DNA of 64,000 nt from Gyrodactylus bullatarudis (Eukaryota; Platyhelminthes; Monogenea; Gyrodactylidea; Gyrodactylidae), in NCBI GenBank assembly GCA_012064415.1, contig SSNU01000129.1:302195-366194 (forward strand). Direction: 5' to 3'. The notes beneath the pieces are model-generated. The model saw only the letters and a program-made list of their open reading frames with translations. It had not been told where the DNA came from and ran no database searches. A program made the position numbers and the translations under genes. The stretch's first letter is position 1; the number at the start of each line of letters is the position of its first letter. Shown here in pieces: positions 13,801-28,140 of the stretch.

Positions 13801-14780
13801 CGATATTCATGAATCCAAATCAAGGACCAATTGTTGAGGAAATATGGTCAGAGAATAGTCATCTTGCTAGTCATCAAGTTTCAGCTGGAAATTTCAAATT
13901 GGCCATGCGCCTACTAAATGATCAACTAGGAATTGTCAACTTTCTTCCTACTAGCCCATACAAATCAATATTTTTGTCCACTTATTCGGCAAGCTTCACT
14001 TCAATTCCAATGCCTTTTGGTAATCTAATGTCCTCCCTGATTGTACCGATGTCATGTAATTCCGGAAATTCTTTACAGCCAAAAATTTCTTTAACTCTTG
14101 ACATGCTTGTTTCCAAATTACAATCTGCATACCAACTTACAACTAAAGGAAAATTCAATGATGCAGTAGATCTCTTTAGAAACATTCTCTTACGTATACC
14201 ATTATTATCTGTCGAAACTGATGAAGAGAACGAAGAAGCTAAGAAAATTGTCAAAATTTGTAAGGAATACATTGTCAACCTTTCATTAGAGATTAAGCGA
14301 AAACAAATGTTAAAAGAACAACCAAATGAAATTGTTAGAATTGCAGAGTTAGCATGTTATTTTACACATGCTAATCTGGAAGCTGAGCACTCTGTCCTCA
14401 CTCTAAGGACAGCTATAAATCTCTTATATAAAATGAAAAACTTTAAAACTGCTGCTCAAATGGCTAGAAGACTTTTGGATATGAAAATAGCCAAAGATCT
14501 TGAGGACCAAGTGAAGAAAATCTTAACAGTTTGTGAGAAGGATTTAAAAGATGCTCACAAACTTGAATATGACCCTAGAAATCCATTTGAAGTGTGCGCT
14601 GGAAGTTATGTTCCCATCTACCGAGGTTCAAAGTATGTCTCTGATCCATTTAGCGAAGCCAAATATCTCCCCGAATACAAAGGACAGATTTGCCGTGTAA
14701 CCTTGGTGTCTGAAATTGGCAAGACGAACACACAAGGTCTCACTATACTCAGAAAAAGATCGGCTAATGCCTTTTTATAA
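10814..14780 (+). CDS. COPA: Coatomer subunit alpha (alpha-COP)
   Basis: Large scaffold subunit of the COPI coat, which acts on Golgi-to-ER and intra-Golgi vesicles and binds KKXX cargo tails through WD40 propellers. Exons: 10814-10859, 10890-11830, 11882-12015, 12078-13636, 13702-14780, all phase-consistent, about 1,252 residues (vertebrate alpha-COP about 1,224). The N-terminus [18 protein letters not shown] and the WD repeats ([39 protein letters not shown]) are nearly those of animal COPA. Next come the coatomer WD-associated region and the alpha-COP C-terminal domain, with an acidic linker encoded around the exon 4/5 boundary. The start ATG 10814 gives a family-like N-terminus. Intron 1 is only 30 nt; the others are 51, 62 and 65 nt. 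It converges on the NUDT19-like gene 142 bp away. Confidence 0.97.
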
Positions 14781-14921
14781 AGTGATCTACTTATTCTTTC
14801 TTCAAAATTATTATTATCATTCGAATATATGAGAATCAACAATTGATGTGACAAAGTTTTTATTTGATACCACTTGTTAATATTTGTTAAATAAAAATAA
14901 TTTTCTCTAGCAAGACTCAAT

Positions 14922-16022
14922 TTATTTTGAGTTAATAATAAAATCCCTATAAGAATGTATAATATCTTCCCTACAAACAGGAACTGAGTGGCCATTGAGA
15001 GAAATATTGCTGGTCCACCATAGACCAGGAAGAGGATCATAGTCAGTTTTAACCAATCGGTTTATTAAACTCCAATCTTCGTCAAAACTCTCGTCCCCTT
15101 CAATAAACCCCTTTTCATAGTTTTCATCGCCATTCAACAAGTATACTGTGGCTCCGGTTTTTGGACACTTGGTTAGCTTTGGATAATAGAGATCAAGTCC
15201 AAGTTCTATTCGTTGAATAGAAAATATAGTTAGCTCTTGCATCTTTTGATAATTTACGAGTCTCTGGAGTTCATACATTTGAGGGGGTGGATAAATAGAT
15301 TCTCTATCTAACTTTTTTGATAAGTGATTCAGAGGACAAGCCAAAGTAACGTTTTCGGCTTCTCCATATACCTCCCACTTGCTAAAATTATCCAGGATAG
15401 AATTTATTCCGATATAGTAGAACAATGTTCTAAATTTATATTCTAAATGATCAGGAGAGAGCCAATTTGACCATGGATATAACCTTTCAAGGGGTGGTCG
15501 TTTGTTGTATTTTTTGTAAAGGGAATACAAAGATTTCTTCGTTTCATCATTATTAACAACCAAAGCATCACAGTACATTGAGCTACTGTCTGAAGGTACT
15601 AACAAAAGGTTACACTCCTCCAACAATTCTCGAATTGCAGAAAGTTTGAACCCTACATGAGGAGGTAAAAATGATTTGGGATCGAGAAACTGAAAGTTTT
15701 CGGGTATTAAGATTGAGTAATCATTTAAATCACAATCAATTAGGCTGATTTCATTCTTCCAGCCATCAAGCTTAAAATCTATTTCATCTATTTTTCCACC
15801 TGGAAAAGAGTACTGACCACCAAAATTGGTACTTTTGTTTCTCTTCATCATAAGTACTAGATAATCCACATTATCAATAGGTTTCCTATGCTTAATTTGT
15901 CGACTAAAGCAGGAATCATTGATGTTCTTAGCATTGAGACTGATTATTATCGAGCTCGATAGCTGATAGTTTCGTTTAATTGTACAGTCAGGTCTTTTGA
16001 AGAAGTGTCGAAAAATTCTCAT
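14922..16022 (-). CDS. NUDT19: NUDT19-like Nudix hydrolase
   Basis: Nudix family enzyme; NUDT19 proteins hydrolyse CoA and related nucleoside diphosphate substrates in peroxisomes or mitochondria. A single uninterrupted frame of 366 residues (family about 360-375). The Nudix box is split: SFPGGKIDE at residues 72-80 and AIRELLEEC at 129-137, separated by about 50 residues. That insertion is characteristic of NUDT19 and unlike most Nudix proteins. The basic, hydrophobic N-terminus (MRIFRHFFKR) could be a mitochondrial presequence. The C-terminus ends INSK, not the SKL-type peroxisomal signal of mammalian NUDT19, so peroxisomal location is doubtful. It appears intronless. Its start lies 122 bp from the Limpet-like start in divergent orientation. 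Confidence 0.88.
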   Translation of the reverse strand: MRIFRHFFKRPDCTIKRNYQLSSSIIISLNAKNINDSCFSRQIKHRKPIDNVDYLVLMMKRNKSTNFGGQYSFPGGKIDEIDFKLDGWKNEISLIDCDLNDYSILIPENFQFLDPKSFLPPHVGFKLSAIRELLEECNLLLVPSDSSSMYCDALVVNNDETKKSLYSLYKKYNKRPPLERLYPWSNWLSPDHLEYKFRTLFYYIGINSILDNFSKWEVYGEAENVTLACPLNHLSKKLDRESIYPPPQMYELQRLVNYQKMQELTIFSIQRIELGLDLYYPKLTKCPKTGATVYLLNGDENYEKGFIEGDESFDEDWSLINRLVKTDYDPLPGLWWTSNISLNGHSVPVCREDIIHSYRDFIINSK

Positions 16023-16144
16023 TTAAAATTCTGCTCAAAATTAAATAAATTGTTAACATTTGCAGTTTGTTTAAAATATTATGACAAACTAGAGTTTGCA
16101 TTATAAAAATATATAAGTTAACCATACAGCAAATATATACATTA
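16023..16144. promoter_or_regulatory. Short divergent intergenic region (NUDT19-like / Limpet-like)
   Basis: Only 122 bp separate the two divergent start codons, so core promoters or 5' UTRs must be shared or overlapping unless the Limpet-like gene also uses an upstream exon. A TATA-rich stretch (TATAAAAATATATAAG, about 16,102-16,117) lies about 30-40 bp before the plus-strand ATG. Confidence 0.45.
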
Positions 16145-19100
16145 ATGGCTGCTTCTTATGATTTAGGATCATCCTGTATCAACTGTCCTAACGATTGTAA
16201 AGGGTTAACCTTGGATGACTGGAGATCATTTTGTTCATCATGCAAATGTAGCTATCGCAAGCATGATATATACGATAAATTAGAAGAGCCTATTACTACC
16301 CAACTTGGTCTTGAAGATTTGGCAATAGTGAAAGCATATGGATTAGCTCAAGCCATCGCAAACAAAAATGGTTTATCCTGGCTTCCTGCAGGAACAACAG
16401 AAGATAACGTAAGAAGTTTTAATCAAAAATATTGATTTTCCCTTTTGAAAATATTCTTAATCAAAGAGTCTGGATTCCAGACTCTAGAAAGCTCACAGTG
16501 TATATACTTTCTGAATTAAATTTGAAATTGATCTTCTAGATTTTACAATTTAATTATTAATCAACAAAGTTGCGTGATAGGAGAAAAATATCTTTTACCA
16601 GAGTACTACATCTTATCGGTAACGGAAATAATATTTACTTTAATTTAAAATTTATAAAACCCAATATTTAATTTTTCTATTCTAACTGTTTAAATTAAAT
16701 TTTTTAAACTAGCTAACAGAAGTCATTAAAAAAATTCCAGAAAAAATCAATCCTGAAAACAAAAAATTTGTTTCAGAACGTAAACGAATTTTTCGTAAAC
16801 AAATCCCCATCCAAGACAGAAAACCTCATGAAAATATAATTTCTGCCAATCGATCTCTTGACAGTCTCGAGACTGAAACGAAAATCGCTAAAAAATTTTA
16901 TTCTAGCCGAAATGGCCGAGATTTGGGAATTGGATTCATAACTAAGAAAACAGCTTCTAAGAGAGAGGTGAGTTAATCGCTGAGAAAATTTATCATTCAA
17001 GAAAAATAATGCATCGTAGAGTGTTAATTTCTGTAAATGTACTTTCTAAAATGAGAAAATTAAGATTGACACTATTATTCTCATAAAGAATTCTCAAGAG
17101 TATACCCCTTAAACTAGCCAGATAACTATTTTTGACAATTTAGCCTTTATTCAAAATTGTATAGTATGTTGAAGAAATAAAAATTTATCTTCAAGTTTAT
17201 CTTATTGTGTATTATACATTGTGCAACTCAAATCCAGAGTTATTATTATTTTCTGTCCAGTTGCTTATGCGACTATCTCTAATTTTTCTTAGATTAATTA
17301 TATGCTACATAAAATATACAATTTTATTACTTAACGTATCAGAATTTTAATCAATGTAATATGTTGAAAAATACTGCAATTTATGCAAAATTATTTTTAT
17401 GGTATATTAAATTCCACATAAAGCATATTTTATGTTCTTAGAAATCCTGTTAGATTCAAGTTTGAAAAGTAGGTATCTGATAACATTTTTTCTTTGATCC
17501 TTTAAGTAACTTTTGATTAGCCCCTAGAAAATTGTAAAAATTGTAATTGGATAATACTGTTTGCAAGGGCTCTCAAGCTGAACTATTCCATAATGTCATA
17601 AAGAAATTTGAACAAGAGATAAGTTATCACGAGTAAAACTATCGAAATTTTAAGTTCTTAACAAAAGCACAGATATCAGGTTGTCCCATCTCAAATTAAA
17701 AATTCTGACAGAAGAAAAATTCTTTAACAATATATTACTATTGTATAATATTTTATAATCATATTGAAAATAATTATAAAATACTTTAAACCCCTTGATT
17801 CAGAAAAAAACTAAATAACTTTTTATGTAACCCTGAAAGTAATGTTAGGATCTCAATTTTTATTCAGGAAAAAATGTTTCGTTACATCAATCACAATGTA
17901 AATTTATTATTCTTTCATAGCTCAAGATATTATAAAATATTTTTGATACTCAAATTGGAATAATTCTTCAAGCAGTTCCTGGGCAAATAAATTTTTCCAC
18001 AATTTTGCTTGAGGCAAATCTTTACAAGATTTACAAGATTATCACTTTGGCAAAGGTAGAAAATAAATATCTTCTAGAATATTAAACGGGAAAATTTGCC
18101 AAAAAGATTTATCTTGATGTCAAATTTTTTGCATGTTATAAGAAGATTTACACAAAGAGAAAGAATAATTATTTGATTGCATATAATATTAAATACGTGC
18201 TGATATCAGTTTAACAAATTGAAATGAAAACTCATTTTGAACATTGTTAGATAAGATCATCCTAAAATTAGGATATCTGGTTAGTTATTTCAAGGTTTAT
18301 TAAGATCCTGAAGATTTTTTGAATTTACTTATTGATGCCTATAAGGTTCAACATAAAGCAAATTGTCTTGCTTGAGATTCCTGATTTCCGCGAATACATT
18401 ATCATTTTGCTGACTAATGTCTTGCATTTTGTAGGTAGAAAACGAAAATAGATTCTGGGTGTATGAGCTCTTTATTTTCGTCGGTTCTCATCAGACCCTA
18501 CACCGACATGTATATTTATACAGGATATTATTCAATGATAGGTCTAAAGTTCTTTTCGGACAATCAGAGCATTTATTTGTAACCGGATGGAGGGTGGAGG
18601 GGCTAGTTGGGTAGACTTCTGACTGTTGGTGTTACACCTTTCTATCTCTTTTTGTAATATGTTTCTATTCCTCTGCGTTGTAACAAACAATATCAAAGAT
18701 ACTTCGCAAGATCGATTGAGCTGAAAAAGTTATCTGCTATAAAAGTTCTTGTGCTATTCATAAATGGAAATGTAAGCTCTTTCACTTTGACCCTTATCAG
18801 CTACTGCATTTTCTTTGCCAGAATAAATTTGAGCATTTAGCAAATAGGAATTCTTAGCACCACATGCAGCACATAATTTTATACCGTATTTCCAGGCTTG
18901 GATGGGATATACATCTTAAATTTTACATTACCACGATAACTTATGAGTTGTTCATCTACAGTTATTTGGATGCTCCGTGGTCGAGGTTAGGGGGAACAGT
19001 CTAATTTGTGCAAGTGATAAGTCTAAGTGATTAAGCTCTTTTTGAATGGAATCGGAGTCCTATTTGATGGGATATATTACCTTGATATCATATATGATGA

Positions 19101-22100
19101 GGAGGAAATCTGTGCAAACATCAGATTAAAAAGATTGGAACCAATATAGATCCTTGAGGGAGAAGCTGATTTGTGACGGGAAAGATGATGAACCAATGAA
19201 AGAGACGTATTGAGTAAGGTTTTGTAGGAGTTTAAAAATGAGGATGCTGATGTAAGGGTTTATTTTTTTTAATTAAAAGGTAATTCGACAAAAGTATTTG
19301 AACCGTAACAGCAGCTAGATTTCGTCTATATTTTTTTGTAATAGAAAGTTTATTTGATTTATATCGAAGTGAAAAAATAAATATATATACAGAATGAATC
19401 TTGAAATTATAAATAGTAGTTCTTAAAAAGATTGTGGTCATCTGGGATTTTTTCAAAAAGGAAGTTGGCAATTTGTTTTGTGGATTGGTGCCTGAAAGAG
19501 TTGAGATCGATCTGGTGCTTTAATCTAACTTTTTAGGATCGAGTAACGAGTGTTATTGCGAGTTTGATAGTCTTGTGATGACTGCTGTCCGTCGGGGCCA
19601 AAGAGGGGTGAGGTTGACCATTTGAAGTGCTGATCTAGAGCTTTGATTCTGGAGATTGAAGAAATCTCTCTATCATTTTATCTCTTGATTATTAGCTATG
19701 ACCGGGCATTTCTCGTAAAATATTACAACTTAGATGTGTCGAAGTAACTCGATTCACTTTGGAATATTCAATTCTACTATCTTTAGATGAAATAGTAGCA
19801 CGAAAAGATGCCTCAGCAGTTTTATCTATTCCATCTGAAATTATTTGGATCTTATTCTTTGAGAGTTGACAGGATCTTCTTCTTAATAGAACTTGGCTGA
19901 TTATAATCAGAAGATGCATCAGTCAGTCATAATTATATCGAATGAAAATTCTTTTCCTTGTCAAATATACTTTTTTAGTATGAGATCAATTTCAACCTCT
20001 GCAAGACACTGCTTCATTTAAAAAATAAATAAAAACTAAATATAATTTTTATATCTATACTCTCTAGTAGATACGGAATAAATAATAATAATTATTATTT
20101 CAATAATACATTTTCAATAAAATTCAAAATATTACTATATATTCATCCGTTTACTCCAAAGTAGTTATATAAAATTTTAACTTAATAGCTGTTGTGCTGC
20201 AACTGTACTAACCGCATAGAGTCAGACGATTTGCATATTGAAATTAAAGCGGACCACCAAACCTATGAAACTTTAGGTGAAGGGTTACCTCTTCTTAATA
20301 ACAAGTCAATACCATCATGGCATATAGAATGTTTCACTTGCACAGCCTGCAATGAATTATTGATAGACTTCATCTATGCCTGGTCTAATGGAAAACCGTA
20401 CTGTCTCAAACATTATTCCCAACTCATAAGGCCTAGATGTTATTCTTGTGATCATGTGAGTAAGTTTTTAGAATTAATTTTTGCAGACTCCACTAACTAA
20501 TGTAGTAGCTAAAAAGGATATTTAACTTTGATCCCAGCCATTTGTATTATCATACTCTTTTGCTGTTTCCCACATCTTTATTTATAAAATCAACATTCTG
20601 TTTAAATTTGAAAAATATATAAATCAAGAATTTTCATTCTACAATTTTGAATCTAAATAAGAAATGAATGAATAAATTTCATTGTTTTTTTCCTCAAATT
20701 AAAATGTATTCAAATCAAATTTGTCAACTGAATGCATTGCATAACTGTAGCTGAAATTTATAATGGATATTCTTCACAACGTAGATGTTCAAATTCGAGG
20801 AAAAGGTTGCAAAGAGTATTGTATATTATATTCAAATGAATATCATTCTTTTTAGAGTAAAAAATCCAAGGATGGCCAACAGTGTTGGTTTACTCATCCT
20901 TTCTGGTATACAGGACAATATGTATTCAAGGTAAAGTGGTTGATGTTCCTGCCTTTTTTCCCTATGACTAATTACAATAAAAAATTATTAATAATGATTA
21001 TAATCATCATTATCATTAATTGTCTGCTCTCCTCTTTTCTGGCTATTATAAAAGTTGTGTTTTCTAACCTCGGTTTGATTGGACAAATAGTTTTATTCTG
21101 ATTGGTCAAATTATCCTTGAACAAGTTCTATAATACATATCTTATACATATTATAATCTGTAATATGTATGTGTGTCTATATGACATTGACACACACTAA
21201 CAAAAATATCTTGGTGTTTCCTCGATCTAGAATATATATTCTACATGTAGTATACATACAAAAATATTATACATTGGTGCAATGTTATATGTGTGGGTAT
21301 GAAAAAATATATTCCTATATATAGGATATATACAACAGTACAATTCCCATCAGATATAGTATCAAAAGGTAGTCTCACATTCAGTATCTGTTCAATTTTT
21401 CATTCATCACTCGAACTACATTCGTTTTTTCATCCAAACTACTATTCGGATCTACATTTCATACAGGAATACATTTTGGATTATTTTTGTATACTTCTTG
21501 TATATATCTTTTAGAAAACCAAATCTTCAAAATTATCCTGTACAAGTTTCCTATATTCTAATTGGTGTAAGAGGAATCTATTGATCAGTCAATATCTCTT
21601 TTTCTACCTCTCTCTCTCTCTCTCTTTGGCTTGCCTATCTCCTTCTTCTACAAATCTTTAACTGAATTTGCATTGGTCATCTCCCCAGCCTTTCTGGTTC
21701 TATTTTAAAACTGTAATAATATTAACCTCCGATTGGTCTTACCTATCAATTTCTGACTGAATTGTGCATTTACCAAAAGAATTGAAGGAAATATACATTT
21801 ATTTCCAGCTATTATTTTCTGAATCACCAGGTGAGTTGTCAAATATTATATTATGCAATCATACATATTCAATGGGTACATAAATCTTAAACTTTATTTT
21901 GTCAACTCACAAAAAAATGAACAAAAACTACTGTAAAATATTCATATTTATTGATGAATAAAAAAAGTATAATAAATTTTTTGACAAATTTCCCCAATTT
22001 TCCAAACTGATACAATGCATTGTATATCTTGGTATGATATAAGAGAGCATAGTTCTCATGAAGTTCTAACTTGATAACAATAAATCATTTTAGTGAAAAT

Positions 22101-25100
22101 CTCCACTCCAGAGTATAATATAATTATTCTACTGTTGTTTTTATTATTATTTTATATTTTGATGATGGAAATAAAGTAGTAGTCGTTTTTTAGGTAGAAA
22201 ATTAAGTAATGATGGAATAATTTTATCATCACATATTTATTAAATCAATACATCATCACATCCATGGAACATATTATGTATTTGTGTAGATGATTTGGAT
22301 AGGAAAAATTTGTCATAGAAATCTTGACTTTTTATTATCTTTATTTTTGTATCCATTGTGATTGTAATATGGATAGGGTAAAGTAATACAAATATCTAAT
22401 ATTTCTATCATAGGTTAATATCATTTTTATCCAGTAGACACGGGACCATTTTATATTTGGCAATATAGAAGAATTATATATCATTTGTCAGAGGATTAAG
22501 CTTAATTTACTTTAATTTTCCAGTTAATATTTAGCGATAAATATACCCGAGTTATGGATCAAGAACATCACAATGGACACTTTGCGTGTAAAAGTTGTGA
22601 CGTTTCTCTTACCGGTCAAAGGTACATTCTGAGAGATGAAGAGCCACATTGTCTCAATTGTTACGAGAGTAAATATGCTAATACCTGTGAACAATGCAAA
22701 CAAAAGATTGGCTGCGACAGTAAGGTGAGTCTTGCCTGTCTCTATATATTCAGTGCGAAAAAATTCCACGTTATCTCAATATATATATATATATATGTAT
22801 TTTTAAAAGAGGAATACCTTGTTGGAAGCCTTAATGGTGCCATAAGTTTATTGATTAACTATCTATCTTTATACAGGATAATTCTTGCAAAGTTTGTATT
22901 TTATCATAACAAAACGATAAGTACCCATCTTTTTTGCTTGTTTATGCATTCACAGTCTCCAATGAACGCCTCTTTACTTTTTTGCCTTTCTATGAGATTT
23001 CTCTTTTGCTTTTAAATATTTTTGTTTTCTTCAATCATCATGCTTGGTATCATTATTATTATTAGAAGTTGAGAATTGCTTTTATCCACTGGTCAAAAAG
23101 ACGAAAATTGAATTGCATCTATAGTCTAGATTGTTTCTTTTTATACTTTTGAGCAAGAGAGAAACTTGAAGAGTCTTAGAGAGCCGTGATTTGGAGATTT
23201 TCATCATATCATTCATTGGGTATTGAACTTTCTTTTTTTACATTCTAGCAATGATAGTTTTTTTATTTTGGCTTTTCAGTGCAAATTTTTCATGAATTTT
23301 CTATAGATTTCTCCCATCATTGCAACACACAAACACATTTTCTCTAAAGATTCAAAGCCAAAAAGTGAAATTTCGATTATTTCATTTTCAAATCCATCCA
23401 TATTTTTGTGTATACATATATCATATGCCAATCATTTTGGTTGGAAAGAATAGTTTGTACGTATGTTACATCACATTATGTTGTGTAACATTCTCTCGTA
23501 CCTTCCAGATAACAATCACAACTATCAATACCTTTTTAAATTACTAATGGAGTTTTAACCCCCAAACACTATAATAATATACAACTAATAAGCTACAGAG
23601 GACAATTCACACAACTGATGAGTTTAGCCTTGGATCTATTTAAAAGTTATAATTGTAAAAAAACGAAGAAAAAATTATCAGAAACCATAGATATGCTAAC
23701 AATGAGTCTAAAGGAGAATGCCTTAAACAGACTCTCCATTTGTCTCTCTTGTTATTGGCAATTAGAGACAGAGAGGGAATACACTTTCTCTGTAGGAGAA
23801 TAACGAGAGAGTAACAAAGAATAAATGCATTATACCCTCAAGAAATTCATACTGAATGTAACTGAATAATAATGTTGGAGATGATAGAATTTCACTTGTC
23901 AAAGGAAATACAGTACTCTCTCTTTCTTTATCTCTAATTTTATTGTATTAGGAATATTCTCCCAAAAGCCAAAAAAATATTCATTTCACCTTTATGATAC
24001 AATTGCCTTTTTTATTATTAATAGGTAATAAAACTTTTAGAGTTTTTTTTTCTGTGAAAATATCCCAATTATAATACACTCTTGAATACTAAATTTCATT
24101 ATTTATTTAAAAGATTGGGTTGTTTCCGACTTGTGCATTTGCTAAAATTTTATGGCTTTAGGCAGCAAATTAATCAAATTTCTTCATTTAGGATCTCTCC
24201 TTCAAGGATCGTCATTGGCACGAGAAATGTTTCAAATGCAGTTCATGCGAAACAAGTCTGGCAGATCTTCCTTTTGCAACAAATGACGAGGATATTCTCT
24301 TTTGTTCAGATTGTTATGATGAGAAATATGCCCCAAGATGCGATAGTTGTCAAAATGTCTGTTTAATATACAATTTGACATTATTTTTCCTTCAAACTAA
24401 CATCACCTTTTTGAATTTCTCTTTAAGGTATTTAAAGCCGGTATGCGAAAGTATGAGTACAAAGGCCAACAATGGCATGAAGATTGTTTTATTTGCTTTG
24501 AGTGTAAGCAACCAATTGGTGCCAAGAGTTTTATACCGCGTGATAATCAAGTTGTTTGTGTTCCCTGCTACGAGTCGAAATATGCTCAACGTTGCACTAA
24601 ATGTTCTGATGTAATCAGACGTGGCGGTGTAACATACAAAGGAAATCCATGGCATAAAGAGTGCTTCAATTGTACTAGCTGTGGGAAACAATTAGCCGGC
24701 CTTAAGTTTACATCCAAAGATGATCAACCCTACTGTGCAGAGTGTTATGGAGAACTTTTTGCCAAAAAGTGCACCAATTGTTCCAAACCTATTACAGGTA
24801 AATTTGGTTTAAATTTACCGATTCTCAATTTTTCCTTATTTTCATTTCACCCAACAATTTCCCTCATAAAATTAATTATTATCATCATAGTTTTCCATAG
24901 ATACAACCTTAATGTACTGTATAGAAATTGAACAGTGTACAATACTGGGTCGGTATGTGTACACTAAACTCTTCTTGAATTATTATTGCATATCAAGCAC
25001 AAAAACAGTGAATACTATTATTTTGAATAAACATATGAATAGGTATCCAATGCAAGAATAATTTATCGATTCATGTGTAGGATTTCCTATTCACGATATA

Positions 25101-25770
25101 CTTGTACTCGTGTGTGTGTGTGTGTGTATATATGTAAAATTTGAATGACCTTGAAGGGAAAAAGGATTTACGTATCTATCTTTCCCTGTGCAGAAAAATG
25201 ATGATTACTTTCTATGAAATATTTTTTCCAACTTCACCATTATCGATTGGATCTTATAGTGTGTGTTGGGTTCTTTAAATTTTTTAGTTTGTATTGTTTA
25301 TAGATTGTCATGGGTTATCTCTCAAAATCTCTCTTTATCAGTATCTCTTTTGTCCGCGCCCTTTAATTTTAGTACATAATGTCAAATAGACTAGATTATA
25401 GAGGGAAATAGCGGAGAATGTCTATTTTACTTTACAAGATGTAATTCAAACAACACTTAAAATTTTCTGTTTTTTTTCTACCCGTTTCTAGGTAAAAAAT
25501 AACAAGAAAATCCTTCTAATATATTTCATCAGACTTTATTATTTCCTTTTGCTCAACTAGGTTGTTTCCTATGGAATTTTATTTATTTCAACTTTTTCTA
25601 AAACGTATCCCTATGCTTTAGGTTTCGGTGGATGTAAGTTCATCTCATTCGAGGATAGACACTGGCATTCAGAATGCTTCTCCTGCTCAAAATGCCAAAC
25701 GAATCTTGTTGGAAGTGGCTTCTTAACCTCTGAAGATCAGTCAATATTGTGCAGTGAATGTGGAAGATGA
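16145..25770 (+). CDS. Lmpt: PET and six-LIM domain protein (Limpet-like)
   Basis: Zinc-binding adaptor related to arthropod Limpet and vertebrate FHL/Testin proteins; these associate with muscle sarcomeres, actin and transcription regulators. Exons: 16145-16408, 16713-16967, 20189-20455, 22524-22724, 24192-24356, 24428-24797, 25622-25770, all in frame, 556 residues. An N-terminal Cys-rich segment leads into a PET domain (LSWLPAGTTEDN, then IPEKINPENKKF and IFRKQIPIQDR). Six LIM domains follow, each with the C-x2-C...H-x2-C-x2-C-x2-C...C-x2-C/H pattern; examples are CCNC...WHIECFTCTAC and CTKC...WHKECFNCTSC. The last LIM ends in LCSECGR and stop, shorter than FHL tails. LIM2, LIM3, LIM4 and LIM6 are each split by an intron. 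An extra in-frame exon at 20856-20930 is listed separately. Introns 2 and 3 are long and transposon-bearing. Confidence 0.92.
18470..18515 (+). repeat. Copy of the TCGGTTCTC-TCAGACC repeat motif
   Basis: Contains TTTATTTTCGTCGGTTCTC followed by CAGACCCTACACCGAC. The same motif occurs at 34,545-34,597, inverted at 35,664-35,722, diverged at 36,286-36,335 and partly inverted near 42,328-42,346. It may be the conserved part of an LTR or another terminal sequence. Confidence 0.5.
18640..18970 (-). pseudogene. piggyBac transposase relic (catalytic-domain fragment)
   Basis: The reverse strand has ITVDEQLISYRGNVKF, then MYIPSKPG, and after a frameshift KYGIKLCAACGAKNSYLLNA and FIADNFFSSIDLAKYL. These match the piggyBac catalytic region in order (vDEql.pfRG; YiPsKP.KYGiK; DNfFtS.pLa). 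Frameshifts and stops make it non-functional. It lies within intron 2 of the Limpet-like gene. No TTAA termini were located for this copy. Confidence 0.72.
20856..20930 (+). CDS. Lmpt: Candidate 75-nt cassette exon of the Limpet-like gene
   Basis: A 25-codon open segment bounded by an acceptor (CTTTTTAG) and a donor (AAG|GTAAAG). It starts and ends in phase 0, as do the flanking exons (20455 and 22524), so it can be included or skipped without shifting the frame. It encodes SKKSKDGQQCWF followed by THPFWYTGQYVFK, inserted within LIM2 just after the first Cys pair. The coding-like composition in otherwise AT-rich intron supports a real exon; I cannot confirm expression. Confidence 0.55.
20931..22523. 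other. Intron between cassette exon and LIM2 exon
   Basis: AT-rich with a CT-rich simple run near 21,608-21,625 and ATAT tracts. No coding or transposon signal recognised. Confidence 0.5.
22725..24191. other. Intron within LIM3 of the Limpet-like gene
   Basis: 1.47 kb of AT-rich sequence with a short (AT)n run near 22,780. Nothing else recognised. Confidence 0.5.
24798..25621. other. Last intron of the Limpet-like gene, with a (GT)n microsatellite
   Basis: A GTGTGTGT run at about 25,110-25,128 is the only distinct feature; the remainder is unremarkable intron. Confidence 0.55.
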
Positions 25771-26360
25771 ACGCAAGCTCAATGTTTAGATAAAAAGTAA
25801 CCAGCCCAAACATAAGACCCTGATCAACAGCAACAAAAAAGATATTTACCCTTACAAGTGTGAACTCATTAAAAGCATTATTATTATTATTAGAGTTGAA
25901 TGATGATAAGTAAAGACAAGCACCATAACACATAATCCTTTTCGTTAACTTTTCTAATTCTGCTTCTTTTGATTTATTTTATTGAATGCTATTAAAAAAT
26001 AATCTCCAACTCTCAGGTGAAAATTCATCATAACTTTGGGATATAATTTTTCCAAGTCTCTCTTGAATCCTTCTTTTCTACCTCTTGGACTATTCAAAAA
26101 ATGGTTGTTAATGAACACTTGATCCTTCTCAAATCAATGAAGATGGTGGACAGAAATCTTGGATATTACATGATTTTTATGAGAATACTCCTGCCTTGAA
26201 GATAAAAAAACATAGTTAAATACAATAGTTTTGAAGATGTAAAACCTGCTTAGAACTCTATATTACTGAACAGTATTTATATGAAATAAATGTTTTATTA
26301 TAATGAAAATATCGCAAAAGGTTCAAGATCAAGTTTTATTTATCAAAAATATACATTTAA
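25771..26360. other. Convergent intergenic region between Limpet-like gene and DUS2
   Basis: Presumed 3' UTRs of both genes. AATAAA is present near 26,285 on the plus strand. No gene seen. Confidence 0.5.
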
Positions 26361-28056
<1,696 letters not shown>

Positions 28057-28140
28057 TGTAAATCTGAGCGTAAGGAAAATTATTCGACACAGAAACATTG
28101 ATTAAATCAATAAAGAAAAACTAAATATCCAGAATAGGCT

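Larger units (their letters stand above)
16968..20188. other. Intron 2 of the Limpet-like gene (3.2 kb)
   Basis: AT-rich. Apart from the piggyBac relic and the repeat motif at 18,470, I see no coding sequence. Frames around 19,230-19,920 look like chance. Confidence 0.5.
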
